Positions 52,851-62,464 of a stretch of 64,000 nt of DNA are shown here, one piece after another. Position 1 is the stretch's first letter; every line of letters begins with the position of its first letter. The position numbers were made by a program, and so were the translations under genes. This stretch comes from an uncultured Psychromonas sp. (GTDB lineage Bacteria; Pseudomonadota; Gammaproteobacteria; Enterobacterales; Psychromonadaceae): assembly GCF_947489755.1 (NCBI RefSeq), contig NZ_CANLFB010000007.1, positions 1 through 64,000 on the forward strand, read 5' to 3'. The notes beneath the pieces are model-generated. The model did not search any database, was not told the origin of the DNA, and saw nothing but the letters and a program-made list of their open reading frames with translations.

Positions 52851-53735
52851 TTGAAAAGATTATTAATAGTTATTGCACTCATTCCTGTCGCAGTTCTGGT
52901 TTTTGCATTCATAAGAGATAGTACGGGCACAGGACTTAATATACTCAATACGGCTGTTTCATTATCGTCAAACATGAAGGTAAATAAAGAGATTGTTTTT
53001 GATACTAATAAAGACTTAAAACTTGATATTTACAGTAACGCGGATTGGCAGGACAATACCAAACGCCCTGTCATTGTGTTTTTTTACGGAGGCGGTTGGA
53101 GTTGGGGAGATAAAGCTTACTTTACCTTTGTTGCCGATAGTTTTGTCAAAAAAGGTTACGTTGTTGTGCTACCGAATTACACACTTTATCCTGTAGAAAA
53201 ATACCCCACGTTTGTAAAAGACGGTGCCAAAGCTGTCGCATGGGTAAATGACAATGTGTCAGAGTATGGTGGAGATGTTAACAATATATTGGTAGTCGGG
53301 CATTCGGCAGGCGCTTATATTGCGGCTATGGTGGCGTTTAATGACCAATATTTAGCGGCTGAAAATAAACAAACGTCAATCATAAAAGCCGTAGCAGGTA
53401 TTGCAGGGCCGTATAATTTCACACCTAAAGCGCAAGAGTATATTGATATTTTTGGTGAAGAGAATTTTGATGATATGAAAATTCAACATCATGTTAATGG
53501 TAATGAGCCACCTTCGTTACTTATTCATTCTGAAGGTGATACAACGGTTGGTCTATTCAATCAAAAATTAATGGCAGAAGCGTTGACTGCAAATGGTGAT
53601 ACATTTGAGATGTTACTCTACGGGCAGGATATAACTCATACAAGTGTATTAATGAAGTTACACCCATGGTTTGCAGGTAAAGTGGATGTTGCATCTGATA
53701 TAGATGCATTTTTTAAACGCATTAATATTCAATAG
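52851..53735 (+). CDS. Alpha/beta hydrolase (esterase/lipase-like), membrane-anchored
   Basis: A 294-residue protein of the BD-FAE/carboxylesterase type. It begins at TTG 52851 after AAAGAGACTCGA; a hydrophobic N-terminus (LLIVIALIPVAVLVFAFI) anchors or exports it. The oxyanion motif is VFFYGGGWSWG (near residues 72-82) and the nucleophile motif GHSAGAY (near 150). The catalytic His is probably in DITHTSVL near 270, and the acid in HSEGDTTVG. It resembles kynurenine formamidase-like esterases, but the substrate is unknown. Confidence 0.85.
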   Translation: MKRLLIVIALIPVAVLVFAFIRDSTGTGLNILNTAVSLSSNMKVNKEIVFDTNKDLKLDIYSNADWQDNTKRPVIVFFYGGGWSWGDKAYFTFVADSFVKKGYVVVLPNYTLYPVEKYPTFVKDGAKAVAWVNDNVSEYGGDVNNILVVGHSAGAYIAAMVAFNDQYLAAENKQTSIIKAVAGIAGPYNFTPKAQEYIDIFGEENFDDMKIQHHVNGNEPPSLLIHSEGDTTVGLFNQKLMAEALTANGDTFEMLLYGQDITHTSVLMKLHPWFAGKVDVASDIDAFFKRINIQ

Positions 53736-53776
53736 AAATATTAAATAGATGTACCTAATAGAAATACCAAATATAA

Positions 53777-53807
53777 AAGGCAAATAGTTGTTTTTTGTAT
53801 TTGCCTT
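53777..53807. terminator. Convergent terminator hairpin
   Basis: AAGGCAAATA (53777-53786) and TATTTGCCTT (53798-53807) pair across eleven bases. The minus-strand reading is followed by TTATAT and the loop is T-rich. It sits between convergent genes and should stop either. Confidence 0.6.
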
Positions 53808-53887
53808 ATATAATCGTATTTAATAAATAGCTTTTGGGTTAAGAATGTTTAGTTAATAATACTTTGTAATAAAACATTTAACTCATT

Positions 53888-54748
53888 TTATTCAGCTGTT
53901 TTTGTGGCTAACTCAATGTAAATTTCGCGTAATTTTTTCGCTACATTACCTGGTTTTCCATCACCTATGGTGTGACCGTCAATTTCAATAACAGGCCATA
54001 CAAACGTAGTTGCAGAACTAACGAATGCTTCGCTTGATTGATACGCTTCTTCTGGAGTGAATAGACGTTCCTCAATTTTGATGCTTTCTTTTTCAGCAAG
54101 TTCAAGTAATGCCTTACGGGTAATACCGTGCAAAATATCATTACTTAATGGACGTGTTACTAACACTCCATCTTGTGTCACGATATAAGCATTGTTTGAA
54201 CTACCTTCAGTGATATAACCATCTTCAACTAACCATGCGTCATCCACTTTTTTGTCGATAGCACCTTGTTTAGCCATACATGGCGCTAGCAATCCAACGG
54301 TTTTAATATCACGACGTTTCCAGCGGATATCTTCAGTAGTCATCACTTTCATGCCTTTAGTGGCTTTTGGGCTGTTTAGTAATTCACGCGCTTGAGTGAA
54401 TAATACTAAAGTTGGCTTCACATTTTCAGGGTACCCAAAGTCACGATCACCAGCAGAACCTCGGCTGATTTGTAAGTAGATCCCACCTTCATTAAGTGCA
54501 TTCTTTTTAATCAACTCTTTTTGAATATTAGTGATTTCAGCTAATGTCACTGGTAATTCGATTTGTAGTTCATTACATGAACGTTGTAAGCGAATCATAT
54601 GGCCTTCGTTGTCGACCAATTTACTATTAATTACCGCTGTTACTTCATAAACGGCATCGCCAAAAAGAAATCCACGATCGAAAATAGAAATTTTAGCTTC
54701 ATTTTCTGCAAGATATTGACCATCTAGGTAGACAATACGTCCCATCAT
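53888..54748 (-). CDS. dat: D-amino-acid transaminase
   Basis: A 286-residue class IV aminotransferase. It has DRGFLFGDAVYEV near residues 24-36, the PLP lysine in RRDIKTVGLLA (near residue 147), TEGSSNNAYIV and HGITRKAL. These fit D-alanine transaminase more than the branched-chain enzyme. It is the third gene of the dgcN-dgcA unit, so it probably transfers amino groups between D-amino acids and D-glutamate, which DgcN/DgcA then convert to the L form. Confidence 0.85.
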   Translation of the reverse strand: MMGRIVYLDGQYLAENEAKISIFDRGFLFGDAVYEVTAVINSKLVDNEGHMIRLQRSCNELQIELPVTLAEITNIQKELIKKNALNEGGIYLQISRGSAGDRDFGYPENVKPTLVLFTQARELLNSPKATKGMKVMTTEDIRWKRRDIKTVGLLAPCMAKQGAIDKKVDDAWLVEDGYITEGSSNNAYIVTQDGVLVTRPLSNDILHGITRKALLELAEKESIKIEERLFTPEEAYQSSEAFVSSATTFVWPVIEIDGHTIGDGKPGNVAKKLREIYIELATKTAE

Positions 54749-54843
54749 TTAATCCTCGTAATATAGCGATAATCTGATTCTCGCTATTTATAAAATAGAT
54801 AACCTAAATTCATTAACTTAAAATTTGGGTTCTTGTTAATGAA

Positions 54844-55821
54844 TTAACCCCAAAGCTCTGCTTGGTAAACATTCATTAAACTTTCATCAAATTGAATGCC
54901 TGATTGACGATCTTCAGCTAGTAATAGTGGCCCATCAAGATCAACAATCTGAACATTTTGTGCGACAATAAAAGCAGGTGCCATTGCCAGTGACGTTGCA
55001 ACCATACAACCGACCATAATCTGCAATCCCGCCTTTTCGGCCTCTTCTTTTAATGCGATGGCTTCTGTTAAGCCGCCCGTTTTGTCTAACTTAATATTAA
55101 TCATGTCATAGCGACCAATAATATTTTTTAAGCTACTGCTATCATGGCAAGACTCATCGGCACAAAGCGTAATTGGGCGAGGTAAATGTGCAAGTGCTGC
55201 ATCATCACTTGCCGGAAAAGGTTGCTCAATCATTTCAACACCCAATTTTACTAATTCAGGTACCATGGTTAAGTATTGTTGTTCATTCCAACCTTCGTTT
55301 GCATCAACAATGATACGAGCATTAGGTGAACCTTCTCGCACTGCGGCAACACGCTCAACATCACCTTCTCCAGCAAGTTTTAGCTTTAATAAAGGTCTAT
55401 GCGCATTTTTAATTGCCGCTTCTTTCATGCGTTCAGGTGTATCTAAAGATAGCGTAAAGGCAGTCATTAAAGGTTTAGGCTGTGGGTCTTCAAGCTGTTG
55501 CCAAATGCGTTGACCTAACTTTTTACAGGCTAAATCCCAGTAGGCACAATCTAATGCGTTACGTGCTGCACCTGCTGGTAATAAAGATTGCATTTCTTGT
55601 CGGGTTAATCCTGCTGCTATTTGTTCTTTTAAAGCTGCAAGTTCAGCAATGACCGATTCAATAGATTCGTCATAGCGAGCATAAGGGACACATTCACCAC
55701 GGCCAATATGTTCACCCTGTTGTAGTTCAACAACCACTACATTCGCGTGAGTTCGACTACCGCGAGAGATGGTAAAAGAACCTTCAATCAGCCAGCTTTC
55801 GTCTACTAGGTTAACCTGCAT
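54844..55821 (-). CDS. dgcA: Enolase-superfamily epimerase DgcA (N-acetyl-D-glutamate racemase)
   Basis: A 325-residue enolase-superfamily enzyme of the dipeptide epimerase type. The acid/base lysines are in LKLKLAGEG (near residue 149), metal ligands in RIIVDANEGWNE, EQPFPA and CADESCHD, and the second lysine in INIKLDKTGGL. DgcA proteins convert N-acetyl-D-glutamate to the L form; the neighbouring dgcN gene makes this more likely than L-Ala-D/L-Glu epimerase. It follows dgcN by ten bases. Confidence 0.85.
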   Translation of the reverse strand: MQVNLVDESWLIEGSFTISRGSRTHANVVVVELQQGEHIGRGECVPYARYDESIESVIAELAALKEQIAAGLTRQEMQSLLPAGAARNALDCAYWDLACKKLGQRIWQQLEDPQPKPLMTAFTLSLDTPERMKEAAIKNAHRPLLKLKLAGEGDVERVAAVREGSPNARIIVDANEGWNEQQYLTMVPELVKLGVEMIEQPFPASDDAALAHLPRPITLCADESCHDSSSLKNIIGRYDMINIKLDKTGGLTEAIALKEEAEKAGLQIMVGCMVATSLAMAPAFIVAQNVQIVDLDGPLLLAEDRQSGIQFDESLMNVYQAELWG

Positions 55822-55831
55822 AATATCGCCT

Positions 55832-56836
55832 CTAAATTTTTGCTAGTGCTTCAACAATACGACTAACACCTTCACGGAATGGGTCAACAGCGGGTAGATT
55901 AAATTCAGCTTCAACTTCTGCTAAATATTTTGTCGCTTCAGCTTCAGAAAGTTGTGAAGTATTAACTGATATGCCAACAAACTTAACATCAGGGTTAGTG
56001 ATGCGAGCCATCGTTAAGTTAAGTTCCATACAGGTTTTTAAGTCTGGAAGTGGGTAAGTTGGTAGACCACGCATATGAGCACGTGTTGGTTCATGACATA
56101 GTACTAACGCATCTGCTTGTGAACCGTGGATAAGACCTGCTGTTACACCTGAGAATGAAGCGTGGAATAACGAACCTTGCCCTTCAATCACATCCCAGTG
56201 ATCTGCGTCGTTTGCAGGGGCAATTGTTTCAACTGCGCCAGCAATAAAGTCAGCAACCACTGCATCAATACTGACACCTGAGCCGCTAATTAAAATACCT
56301 GTTTGACCTGTTGCACGAAAACTTACTTTCATTTTTTGTGCTAGCATTTCTTTTTCAAGTGCTAATGCTGTGTACATTTTACCTACTGAGCAATCGGTGC
56401 CGACTTGTAGTACACGTTTACCTGAACGTTTAAGGCCGCTAGCAACTGGAAATGTTTGTGTAGGAAAACGTACGTCGAATAAATTACGACCTAAGCTATC
56501 AGCAAGTTCTTTTAATTCTTTAATATCGGTTAATTTGTTATGTAAACCTGATGCTAAGTCCATGCCTGCTTCAAGTGCTTCTTTTAATACAGTTAACCAT
56601 GTGTCTGAAATGATGCCACCCCGGTTAGCAACACCAATCACTAATGTTTTTACACCCGCTGCTTTAGCTTCTGCAATATCCATGTCTGTTAAGCCACAAT
56701 CAGCTTTACAGTCTTCCATGCGGTATTGGCCAGCACAGTATTCTGGATGCCATTGTTTAATACCTTGCGCAACTTTAGCGGCTAAAGGATCTTGAGCATC
56801 GCCTAAAAATAATAGGTAAGGTTTTTTAATTTCCAT
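55832..56836 (-). CDS. dgcN: DUF1611 protein DgcN (D-glutamate N-acetyltransferase)
   Basis: A 334-residue DUF1611 protein with a P-loop. The N-terminal Rossmann part has YLLFLGDAQDPLAAKVAQGI and TLVIGVANRGG; the P-loop is VLQVGTDCSVGKMYTALAL (near residue 155), followed by FRATGQTGILISGSGVSIDA, then DVIEGQGSLFHASF and LCHEPTRAHMRGLP. DgcN was shown in marine bacteria to N-acetylate D-glutamate as the first step of a D-glutamate pathway. It heads the dgcN-dgcA-dat operon. Confidence 0.88.
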   Translation of the reverse strand: MEIKKPYLLFLGDAQDPLAAKVAQGIKQWHPEYCAGQYRMEDCKADCGLTDMDIAEAKAAGVKTLVIGVANRGGIISDTWLTVLKEALEAGMDLASGLHNKLTDIKELKELADSLGRNLFDVRFPTQTFPVASGLKRSGKRVLQVGTDCSVGKMYTALALEKEMLAQKMKVSFRATGQTGILISGSGVSIDAVVADFIAGAVETIAPANDADHWDVIEGQGSLFHASFSGVTAGLIHGSQADALVLCHEPTRAHMRGLPTYPLPDLKTCMELNLTMARITNPDVKFVGISVNTSQLSEAEATKYLAEVEAEFNLPAVDPFREGVSRIVEALAKI

Positions 56837-57760
56837 ATTGATATTCCCATTGGTAGTAGAGTTTATTTTATTATTGCCTAAGCGTTAAGTTGCACTGTTT
56901 TAATCATGTACTGGATCAAAAATAATTAGGCTCGTTAGTTTGATAGAGCATGTTATATGCCAAAAATTAACGTTTTAATTAATTTATCTAAAGTACTTTT
57001 CATACTGGTTAATACTGTTTTTCTATTAATTACTCTAGCAGTTTTACTTTAGTCAATAATGCTTATTTAGATGGGATTTATAGTTTATTATTCTGTTGTT
57101 ATTGATTTTAAATATATCGGGAAGTTTTTTATTTTGTTGTGTTTTTTTCGATGTTTTTTATTAAAAAAAATAAACAGCGAAAAATATTAATATGGCTTTT
57201 AAATTAATTTTTATTTTAAATTTGAAATTTATAATCTCTTTATACGTGCACTTTTATGGTGTTTTTTTATTTGTATTGTTTGTTTTTGGTGCAGTTTGAA
57301 CAACGCTGTTTTTAATAATTTAAAATAAAGAGTAAATTAATCGTCAAATTATTAAGGGGTATTTAATGTTTTTATCTCTATTTTTTTTGTTTTATTTTAT
57401 GCTAAAAGATAGGTGGTAAGTAATTTATTCCTCTATTTTAAAATCTGATAGGTGTGCTTTATTGTGCCTGTTAGTTTGAATGTTTTTAACGTTGATTTTG
57501 CTTTGTATGGCGTTACACGGTTTCTATTCAAACTATCCGAGTAAGCTTATGTATTTACGATCTGAACTTTAAGGTTATTTTACTTTTCTGCTTATGTTTT
57601 TAAGCTATATGATGAATATCACTCATCGACAGTGCGGTCATCTATTAGTAAAAACGAAATAATTACCGCAAGTGCTGATTAGTTCAGTTTCAATACTATT
57701 CATCAATCCCAAAACTGAACAAAAATCACAGTCGTCACATCAACACTAAAAAAAATCAAA
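56837..57760. other. AT-rich intergenic region
   Basis: Nearly 1 kb with very high A+T, long T tracts, and no ordinary gene. It contains a candidate 17-residue ORF (57366-57419) and, at its right end, the htpG promoter. The promoter of the dgcN operon must be at its left end. Confidence 0.5.
57366..57419 (+). CDS. Possible 17-residue hydrophobic small protein
   Basis: ATG at 57366 with AAGGGG six to nine bases upstream encodes MFLSLFFLFYFMLKDRW. One hydrophobic helix followed by a short charged end is typical of small inner-membrane proteins. However, the region is T-rich and Phe/Leu-rich frames arise by chance, so the call is weak. Confidence 0.25.
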   Translation: MFLSLFFLFYFMLKDRW

Positions 57761-57766
57761 TTTCCT

Positions 57767-57795
57767 CTTGAAATCGCTCCAACTGTCTCCATCTA
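57767..57795 (+). promoter_or_regulatory. Sigma32 (heat-shock) promoter of htpG
   Basis: CTTGAAA (57767-57773) and CTCCATCTA (57787-57795) with a 13-base spacer match the sigma32 consensus CTTGAAA/CCCCATNT closely, with one mismatch in the -10 core. It lies 52 bases before the htpG start. Confidence 0.85.
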
Positions 57796-57847
57796 TTAAG
57801 TATCTAAGTAAGACCAATAACCACTTGTTTAAGAGAGAAATAGAAAT

Positions 57848-59752
57848 ATGGAAAAGCAACAAAATCATACTTTCAGTGCTGATACAGGCAAACTGCTTAA
57901 ATTAATGATCCACTCTTTATATTCAAATAAAGAAATTTTCCTACGTGAACTCGTTTCTAACGCGGCAGATGCTGCTGATAAACTACGTTTCAAAGCATTA
58001 TCTGACGGTAGTTTATTTGAAAACGATGCCGACTTACGTGTACGTATTAGCTTTGATGAAGAAGCAAAAACAATCACTATTAGCGATAATGGTATTGGTA
58101 TGACGCGTGACGAAGTGATCGAACATTTAGGGACGATTGCTAAGTCTGGTACAAGTGACTTCTTCGAACAGTTATCTGGCGACCAAGTTAAAGATTCACA
58201 ATTAATCGGTCAATTCGGTGTTGGTTTCTACTCTGCATTCATTGTTGCTGATAAAGTAACGGTTAATACGCGTAAAGCAGGTGAAGATGCTTCTACTGGT
58301 ACTTCTTGGGAATCTGCCGGTGAAGCTGATTACAGCGTTGCTGACATTGAAAAAGCGGACCGTGGTACAGAAATCATCTTGCACTTACGTGATGATGAAG
58401 CTGAGTTCTTAAATGACTACAAACTACGTAATGTTGTGTCTAAATACTCTGATCACATTAGTATCCCTGTACAAATGTTTAAAGATGCCGTACCTGAGTC
58501 TGATGGCCCTGATGGCGAAAAAGTACCTGCTGTTGAAGCAGCATGGGAAACCGTTAATAAAGCGACTGCTTTATGGAACTGCGCTAAAAGCGAAGTGAAT
58601 GACGACCAATACAAAGAGTTCTACAAGCACATCGCGAATGACTTTGAAGATCCACTAACATGGTCTCATAATAAAGTTGAAGGTGAGCAAGAATACACAA
58701 GCTTACTTTACATCCCTAAACGTGCGCCATACGATTTATGGAACCGTGAAAAAGCACATGGTTTAAAACTATACGTTCAACGTGTCTTCATTATGGATGA
58801 TGCTGAACAGTTTATGCCAACGTACTTACGTTTTGTTAAAGGTGTGTTGGATTCAAATGATTTACCACTTAACGTTTCGCGTGAAATTCTACAAGATACA
58901 CGTGTAACGACTAAGTTACGTAGTGCTTGTACTAAACGTGCACTGTCTATGCTTACTAAGTTTGCTAAGAAAAATGAAACTGAATACAACGCGTTCTGGA
59001 AAGAGTTTGGCCAAGTATTAAAAGAAGGCCCAGCTGAAGATGCAAGCAACAAAGAACAAATTGCTAAGCTATTCCGTTTTGCTTCAACTGAAGCTGACGT
59101 GGCAGATCAAACTGTTTCTTTAGATGCTTACATTTCACGCATGAACGAAGAACAAGATAAAATTTACTACATTACTGCTGATAGCTTTAATGCGGCTAAA
59201 AACAGCCCGCACTTAGAAATCCTACGTAAGAAAGGTATCGAAGTGTTATTACTATCAGACCGTGTTGATGAATGGTTATTAAGCCATTTACCAGAGTACG
59301 ATGGTAAAGCATTTATCAGCGTAACACAGGGTGATTTAGACCTAGGTAAACTAGATTCTGAAGAAGATAAAAAAGAGCAAGAGAAACAAGAAACTGAATT
59401 TGCTAGCTTCATTGAACGTGTTAAAACAGTACTAGGTGATAAAGTTAAAGATGTTCGTTTAACACAACGTCTAACGTCTACACCAACTTGTATTGTTGCT
59501 GATAACGATGATATGAGCACGCAAATGGCTAAGTTGATGGCTCAAATGGGACAACCTGTTCCAGATAGCAAGCCAATTTTTGAACTGAACCCTGAACATT
59601 CGATGATTACTAAATTAGCTGATATGGCTGACGAAGAGTTATTCGCAGAGTGGACTGAGCTGTTATTACAACAAGCTGTTCTTTCTGAAAAAGGTAGTTT
59701 AGATGACCCATCAGAATTTGTTGCTCGCATTAATAAGCTACTATTAGTTTAA
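57848..59752 (+). CDS. htpG: Molecular chaperone HtpG (Hsp90)
   Basis: A 634-residue bacterial Hsp90. The N-terminal ATP-binding GHKL domain has [33 protein letters not shown], and [14 protein letters not shown] (three parts of the Bergerat fold, residues 25-130). The middle domain carries the catalytic Arg region in [11 protein letters not shown], and the C-terminal dimerisation domain runs from about 510. Length is normal (624 in E. coli). A near-perfect sigma32 promoter supports heat-shock control, and the htpG-adk gene order is conserved in gammaproteobacteria. Confidence 0.97.
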   Translation: MEKQQNHTFSADTGKLLKLMIHSLYSNKEIFLRELVSNAADAADKLRFKALSDGSLFENDADLRVRISFDEEAKTITISDNGIGMTRDEVIEHLGTIAKSGTSDFFEQLSGDQVKDSQLIGQFGVGFYSAFIVADKVTVNTRKAGEDASTGTSWESAGEADYSVADIEKADRGTEIILHLRDDEAEFLNDYKLRNVVSKYSDHISIPVQMFKDAVPESDGPDGEKVPAVEAAWETVNKATALWNCAKSEVNDDQYKEFYKHIANDFEDPLTWSHNKVEGEQEYTSLLYIPKRAPYDLWNREKAHGLKLYVQRVFIMDDAEQFMPTYLRFVKGVLDSNDLPLNVSREILQDTRVTTKLRSACTKRALSMLTKFAKKNETEYNAFWKEFGQVLKEGPAEDASNKEQIAKLFRFASTEADVADQTVSLDAYISRMNEEQDKIYYITADSFNAAKNSPHLEILRKKGIEVLLLSDRVDEWLLSHLPEYDGKAFISVTQGDLDLGKLDSEEDKKEQEKQETEFASFIERVKTVLGDKVKDVRLTQRLTSTPTCIVADNDDMSTQMAKLMAQMGQPVPDSKPIFELNPEHSMITKLADMADEELFAEWTELLLQQAVLSEKGSLDDPSEFVARINKLLLV

Positions 59753-59783
59753 TTAATCGCTTAATATTTTAATAAATGTGTTG

Positions 59784-59809
59784 AAGGCCTGCTTATGCAG
59801 GCCTTTTTT
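59784..59809 (+). terminator. Rho-independent terminator of htpG
   Basis: AAGGCCTGC (59784-59792) and GCAGGCCTT (59797-59805) form a perfect stem with loop TTAT, followed by T residues. Confidence 0.93.
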
Positions 59810-59875
59810 GTTGATATTCTTGAGAATTTTCTCTCAACGGTGTAAATTTCGGTCTGGAATTTATTAATTATATAG

Positions 59876-60529
<654 letters not shown>

Positions 60530-60556
60530 TTTTTTAACCTATTAAAAAATAATGGT

Positions 60557-60578
60557 AAGGGGCGAAAGCCCCTTTTTT
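60557..60578 (+). terminator. Rho-independent terminator of adk
   Basis: AAGGGGC (60557-60563) and GCCCCTT (60568-60574) with a GAAA tetraloop and T tract form a very stable terminator. Confidence 0.95.
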
Positions 60579-60847
60579 AATTGTTATTAGTCTTATTTAT
60601 TAAGATGACCGAATACCGTAAAAAAGTGTCTATAAATGGCATTTATTGATTACCTTTGTATACTGAATCTCATACTCAAACATTAGCAATGTGATTAATT
60701 AGTAGTGCAACTCATTATGACGCTGAAGAATGTAGCTAAAGAGAGTAAAAACTGTTTATAAACAGTGAGGGTAATCCTCATTGCTTTTTTGAAAAAATAA
60801 CAATGATGCACAAATCGCATTATTTACAAACTTGGTAGAATAATTAG
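60579..60847. other. Intergenic region after adk
   Basis: No gene is seen. It contains ACTGTTTATAAACAGT, a 16-base palindrome (60751-60766), and the hairpin at 60763-60790. Confidence 0.4.
60763..60790 (+). terminator. Terminator-like hairpin upstream of lipoprotein gene
   Basis: CAGTGAGG (60763-60770) and CCTCATTG (60776-60783), with one wobble pair, are followed by C and six T residues. Preceding palindrome ACTGTTTATAAACAGT (60751-60766) overlaps the left arm and could form an alternative structure. Position 58 bases before the next gene suggests attenuation or the end of a small RNA. Confidence 0.55.
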
Positions 60848-61429
60848 ATGGCCAGTGTAATCAAAATTTACTTTAGACATATTAGCTTATTGACTGTGGT
60901 TTTATTATTAGCTGCGTGTAGTTCTGCGCCAAAACAAGCTGATATCAATATGGTGACTAATACAGGCAATAAAACACTGAGCGCAAGTGAGTCTAAGGAT
61001 GCTAAAGGTCATCACTCAGATAGCGCAAAAAGCTCAGAACCAGAGATGGAACCTGAGGATTTGTTGTATGTGTTATTACGCAGTGAGTATGCTTATTGGG
61101 TGGGAAGTCCTTATAAATATGGGGGCAATACATTAAATGGGATTGATTGCTCTAGCTTAGTCCAACAAGTGTTTGAAAATAGTTTTAATATTGATTTGCC
61201 TCGTACCACTGAATATCAAGTTAAAAAAGGGATTTCGATTAAAAAGAGTGAGTTGGAAGTGGGTGATTTAGTGTTCTTTAAAACAGGGCGTAGAACTCGC
61301 CATGTTGGCATTTATATGGGAGATGATGAGTTTTTCCATGTATCAACAAGCCAAGGTACCAAGATATCTTCACTGTCTAATGTGTACTGGAAAAAACATT
61401 ACTGGCAGTCTCGTCGAATCATCGATTAA
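60848..61429 (+). CDS. NlpC/P60 family lipoprotein (murein endopeptidase)
   Basis: A 193-residue peptidoglycan hydrolase of the Spr/NlpC type. The signal peptide ends with lipobox LAAC (Cys near residue 26), so it is anchored in the outer membrane. The catalytic Cys is in NGIDCSSLVQQVF (near residue 101), the His in RRTRHVGIYM and a second polar residue in DEFFHVSTSQG. A Ser/Lys-rich linker (about 40-65) separates anchor and domain. The family cleaves meso-diaminopimelate-D-Glu type cross-links. The start has no strong ribosome site. Confidence 0.88.
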   Translation: MASVIKIYFRHISLLTVVLLLAACSSAPKQADINMVTNTGNKTLSASESKDAKGHHSDSAKSSEPEMEPEDLLYVLLRSEYAYWVGSPYKYGGNTLNGIDCSSLVQQVFENSFNIDLPRTTEYQVKKGISIKKSELEVGDLVFFKTGRRTRHVGIYMGDDEFFHVSTSQGTKISSLSNVYWKKHYWQSRRIID

Positions 61430-61490
61430 CTAAATAGCTAAATAGCTAAATAGCTAAATAATCACATAACCTCATAACCACATAACCAAC
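61428..61490. repeat. Short tandem repeats (TAAATAGC and CATAACC)
   Basis: Directly after the lipoprotein stop there are about four units of TAAATAGC (61430-61462), then three units ACATAACC, TCATAACC, ACATAACC (61464-61487). They resemble the degenerate AATTAACC array at 51.2 kb in unit size (8 bases). Confidence 0.8.
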
Positions 61491-61545
61491 TAGCTAGGCT
61501 AAGTTTAAACCTGAAAGGTAAGAGTAATGATGACGTTGGTTTATA

Positions 61546-62433
61546 ATGAAATCTAATTATTCCCTTGATGACTTACGTAGTTTTTGCACTATTGTAAAGC
61601 TAGGTAGTTTTAAAAAAGCCTCCGATAACCTAGATATCCCCTTATCAACCTTGAGCCGTCGCATACGTCAATTAGAAGACGATTTACAATTACGCTTATT
61701 GAATCGAGATGCGCATCGAGTCACCTTAACGCATACCGGCAGTCAATATTACGATCGTTATCATACTTTGTTTGATGAGCTAAATGGCATCGAGCTAGAC
61801 CTCAATGAAGAGAAAACGGAACCGAAAGGGAAAATCAGGATCACCGCGCCGATTTATTTAGGTAAGCATTTCCTAAGCGCTATTTTTTGTGACTTTTTAT
61901 TAGCATACCCCGACATACAATTAGATTTACACTTTTCAAACCGCTTAATGGATATTGAAAAGGAAGGGGTAGATGTTGCCTTTAGAATGAGGAACCCAAC
62001 GATTGATGACTGGGTTGTGCGACAGCTTAAATTCACACGTAATATATTGTGCAGTCACCCTAGCCAATCCTTTGAACAGATCACTCATCCAGAGCAATTA
62101 GAGGCTTTCCCTAAAATAACGAGCTTTCGTTTAGTTCCATGGCAGTTAGAAAATCAGCGTACTGGTGAGAAATGTAATTATCATCCAACGAATTTAGTTC
62201 GACTTGAAGTGGATGAAATTCAGATGATGACCTACGCCGTAAAAACAGGGTTAGGCATTAGCTATATCCCTGATTATATTGCTTTGCCAATGATTGAACG
62301 GGGTGAAGTGAAGCAAATTCTTTCTGATTGGCAAAGTGAAGGGCAGGCGTTTTCGATGCTGTACCGCGATAGAAAAAATATCCCATTACGCGTTAGGCTG
62401 TTTATTGAATATGTTTTAAAGCACCTTGCTTAA
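61546..62433 (+). CDS. LysR-family transcriptional regulator
   Basis: A 295-residue LysR regulator. The winged HTH is residues 5-63 (LDDLRSFCTIVKLGSFKKAS, LSRRIRQLEDDLQLRLL), followed by the effector domain with GKIRITAPIYLGKHF and GLGISYIPDYIALPMI. It is most like the CrgA/DsdC-type group that has GxLR(I/V) and VDVAFR motifs (GVDVAFRMRN). It lies convergent to the EamA transporter, so its target is not obvious. The AUG has no strong site; an upstream mini-ORF overlaps it (see findings). Confidence 0.9.
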   Translation: MKSNYSLDDLRSFCTIVKLGSFKKASDNLDIPLSTLSRRIRQLEDDLQLRLLNRDAHRVTLTHTGSQYYDRYHTLFDELNGIELDLNEEKTEPKGKIRITAPIYLGKHFLSAIFCDFLLAYPDIQLDLHFSNRLMDIEKEGVDVAFRMRNPTIDDWVVRQLKFTRNILCSHPSQSFEQITHPEQLEAFPKITSFRLVPWQLENQRTGEKCNYHPTNLVRLEVDEIQMMTYAVKTGLGISYIPDYIALPMIERGEVKQILSDWQSEGQAFSMLYRDRKNIPLRVRLFIEYVLKHLA

Positions 62434-62441
62434 AGTGCTTT
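62418..62441 (+). terminator. Weak terminator overlapping LysR stop
   Basis: AAAGCAC (62418-62424) and GTGCTTT (62435-62441) pair across ten bases, including the stop codon of the LysR gene, followed by ATTT. Confidence 0.35.
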
Positions 62442-62464
62442 ATTTAATCACTTTCATTTAATGG

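Noticed and set aside
56370-56795. 141-residue open frame opposite dgcN
   Set aside because: Lies wholly within the DUF1611 coding sequence on the other strand and has no supporting signals.
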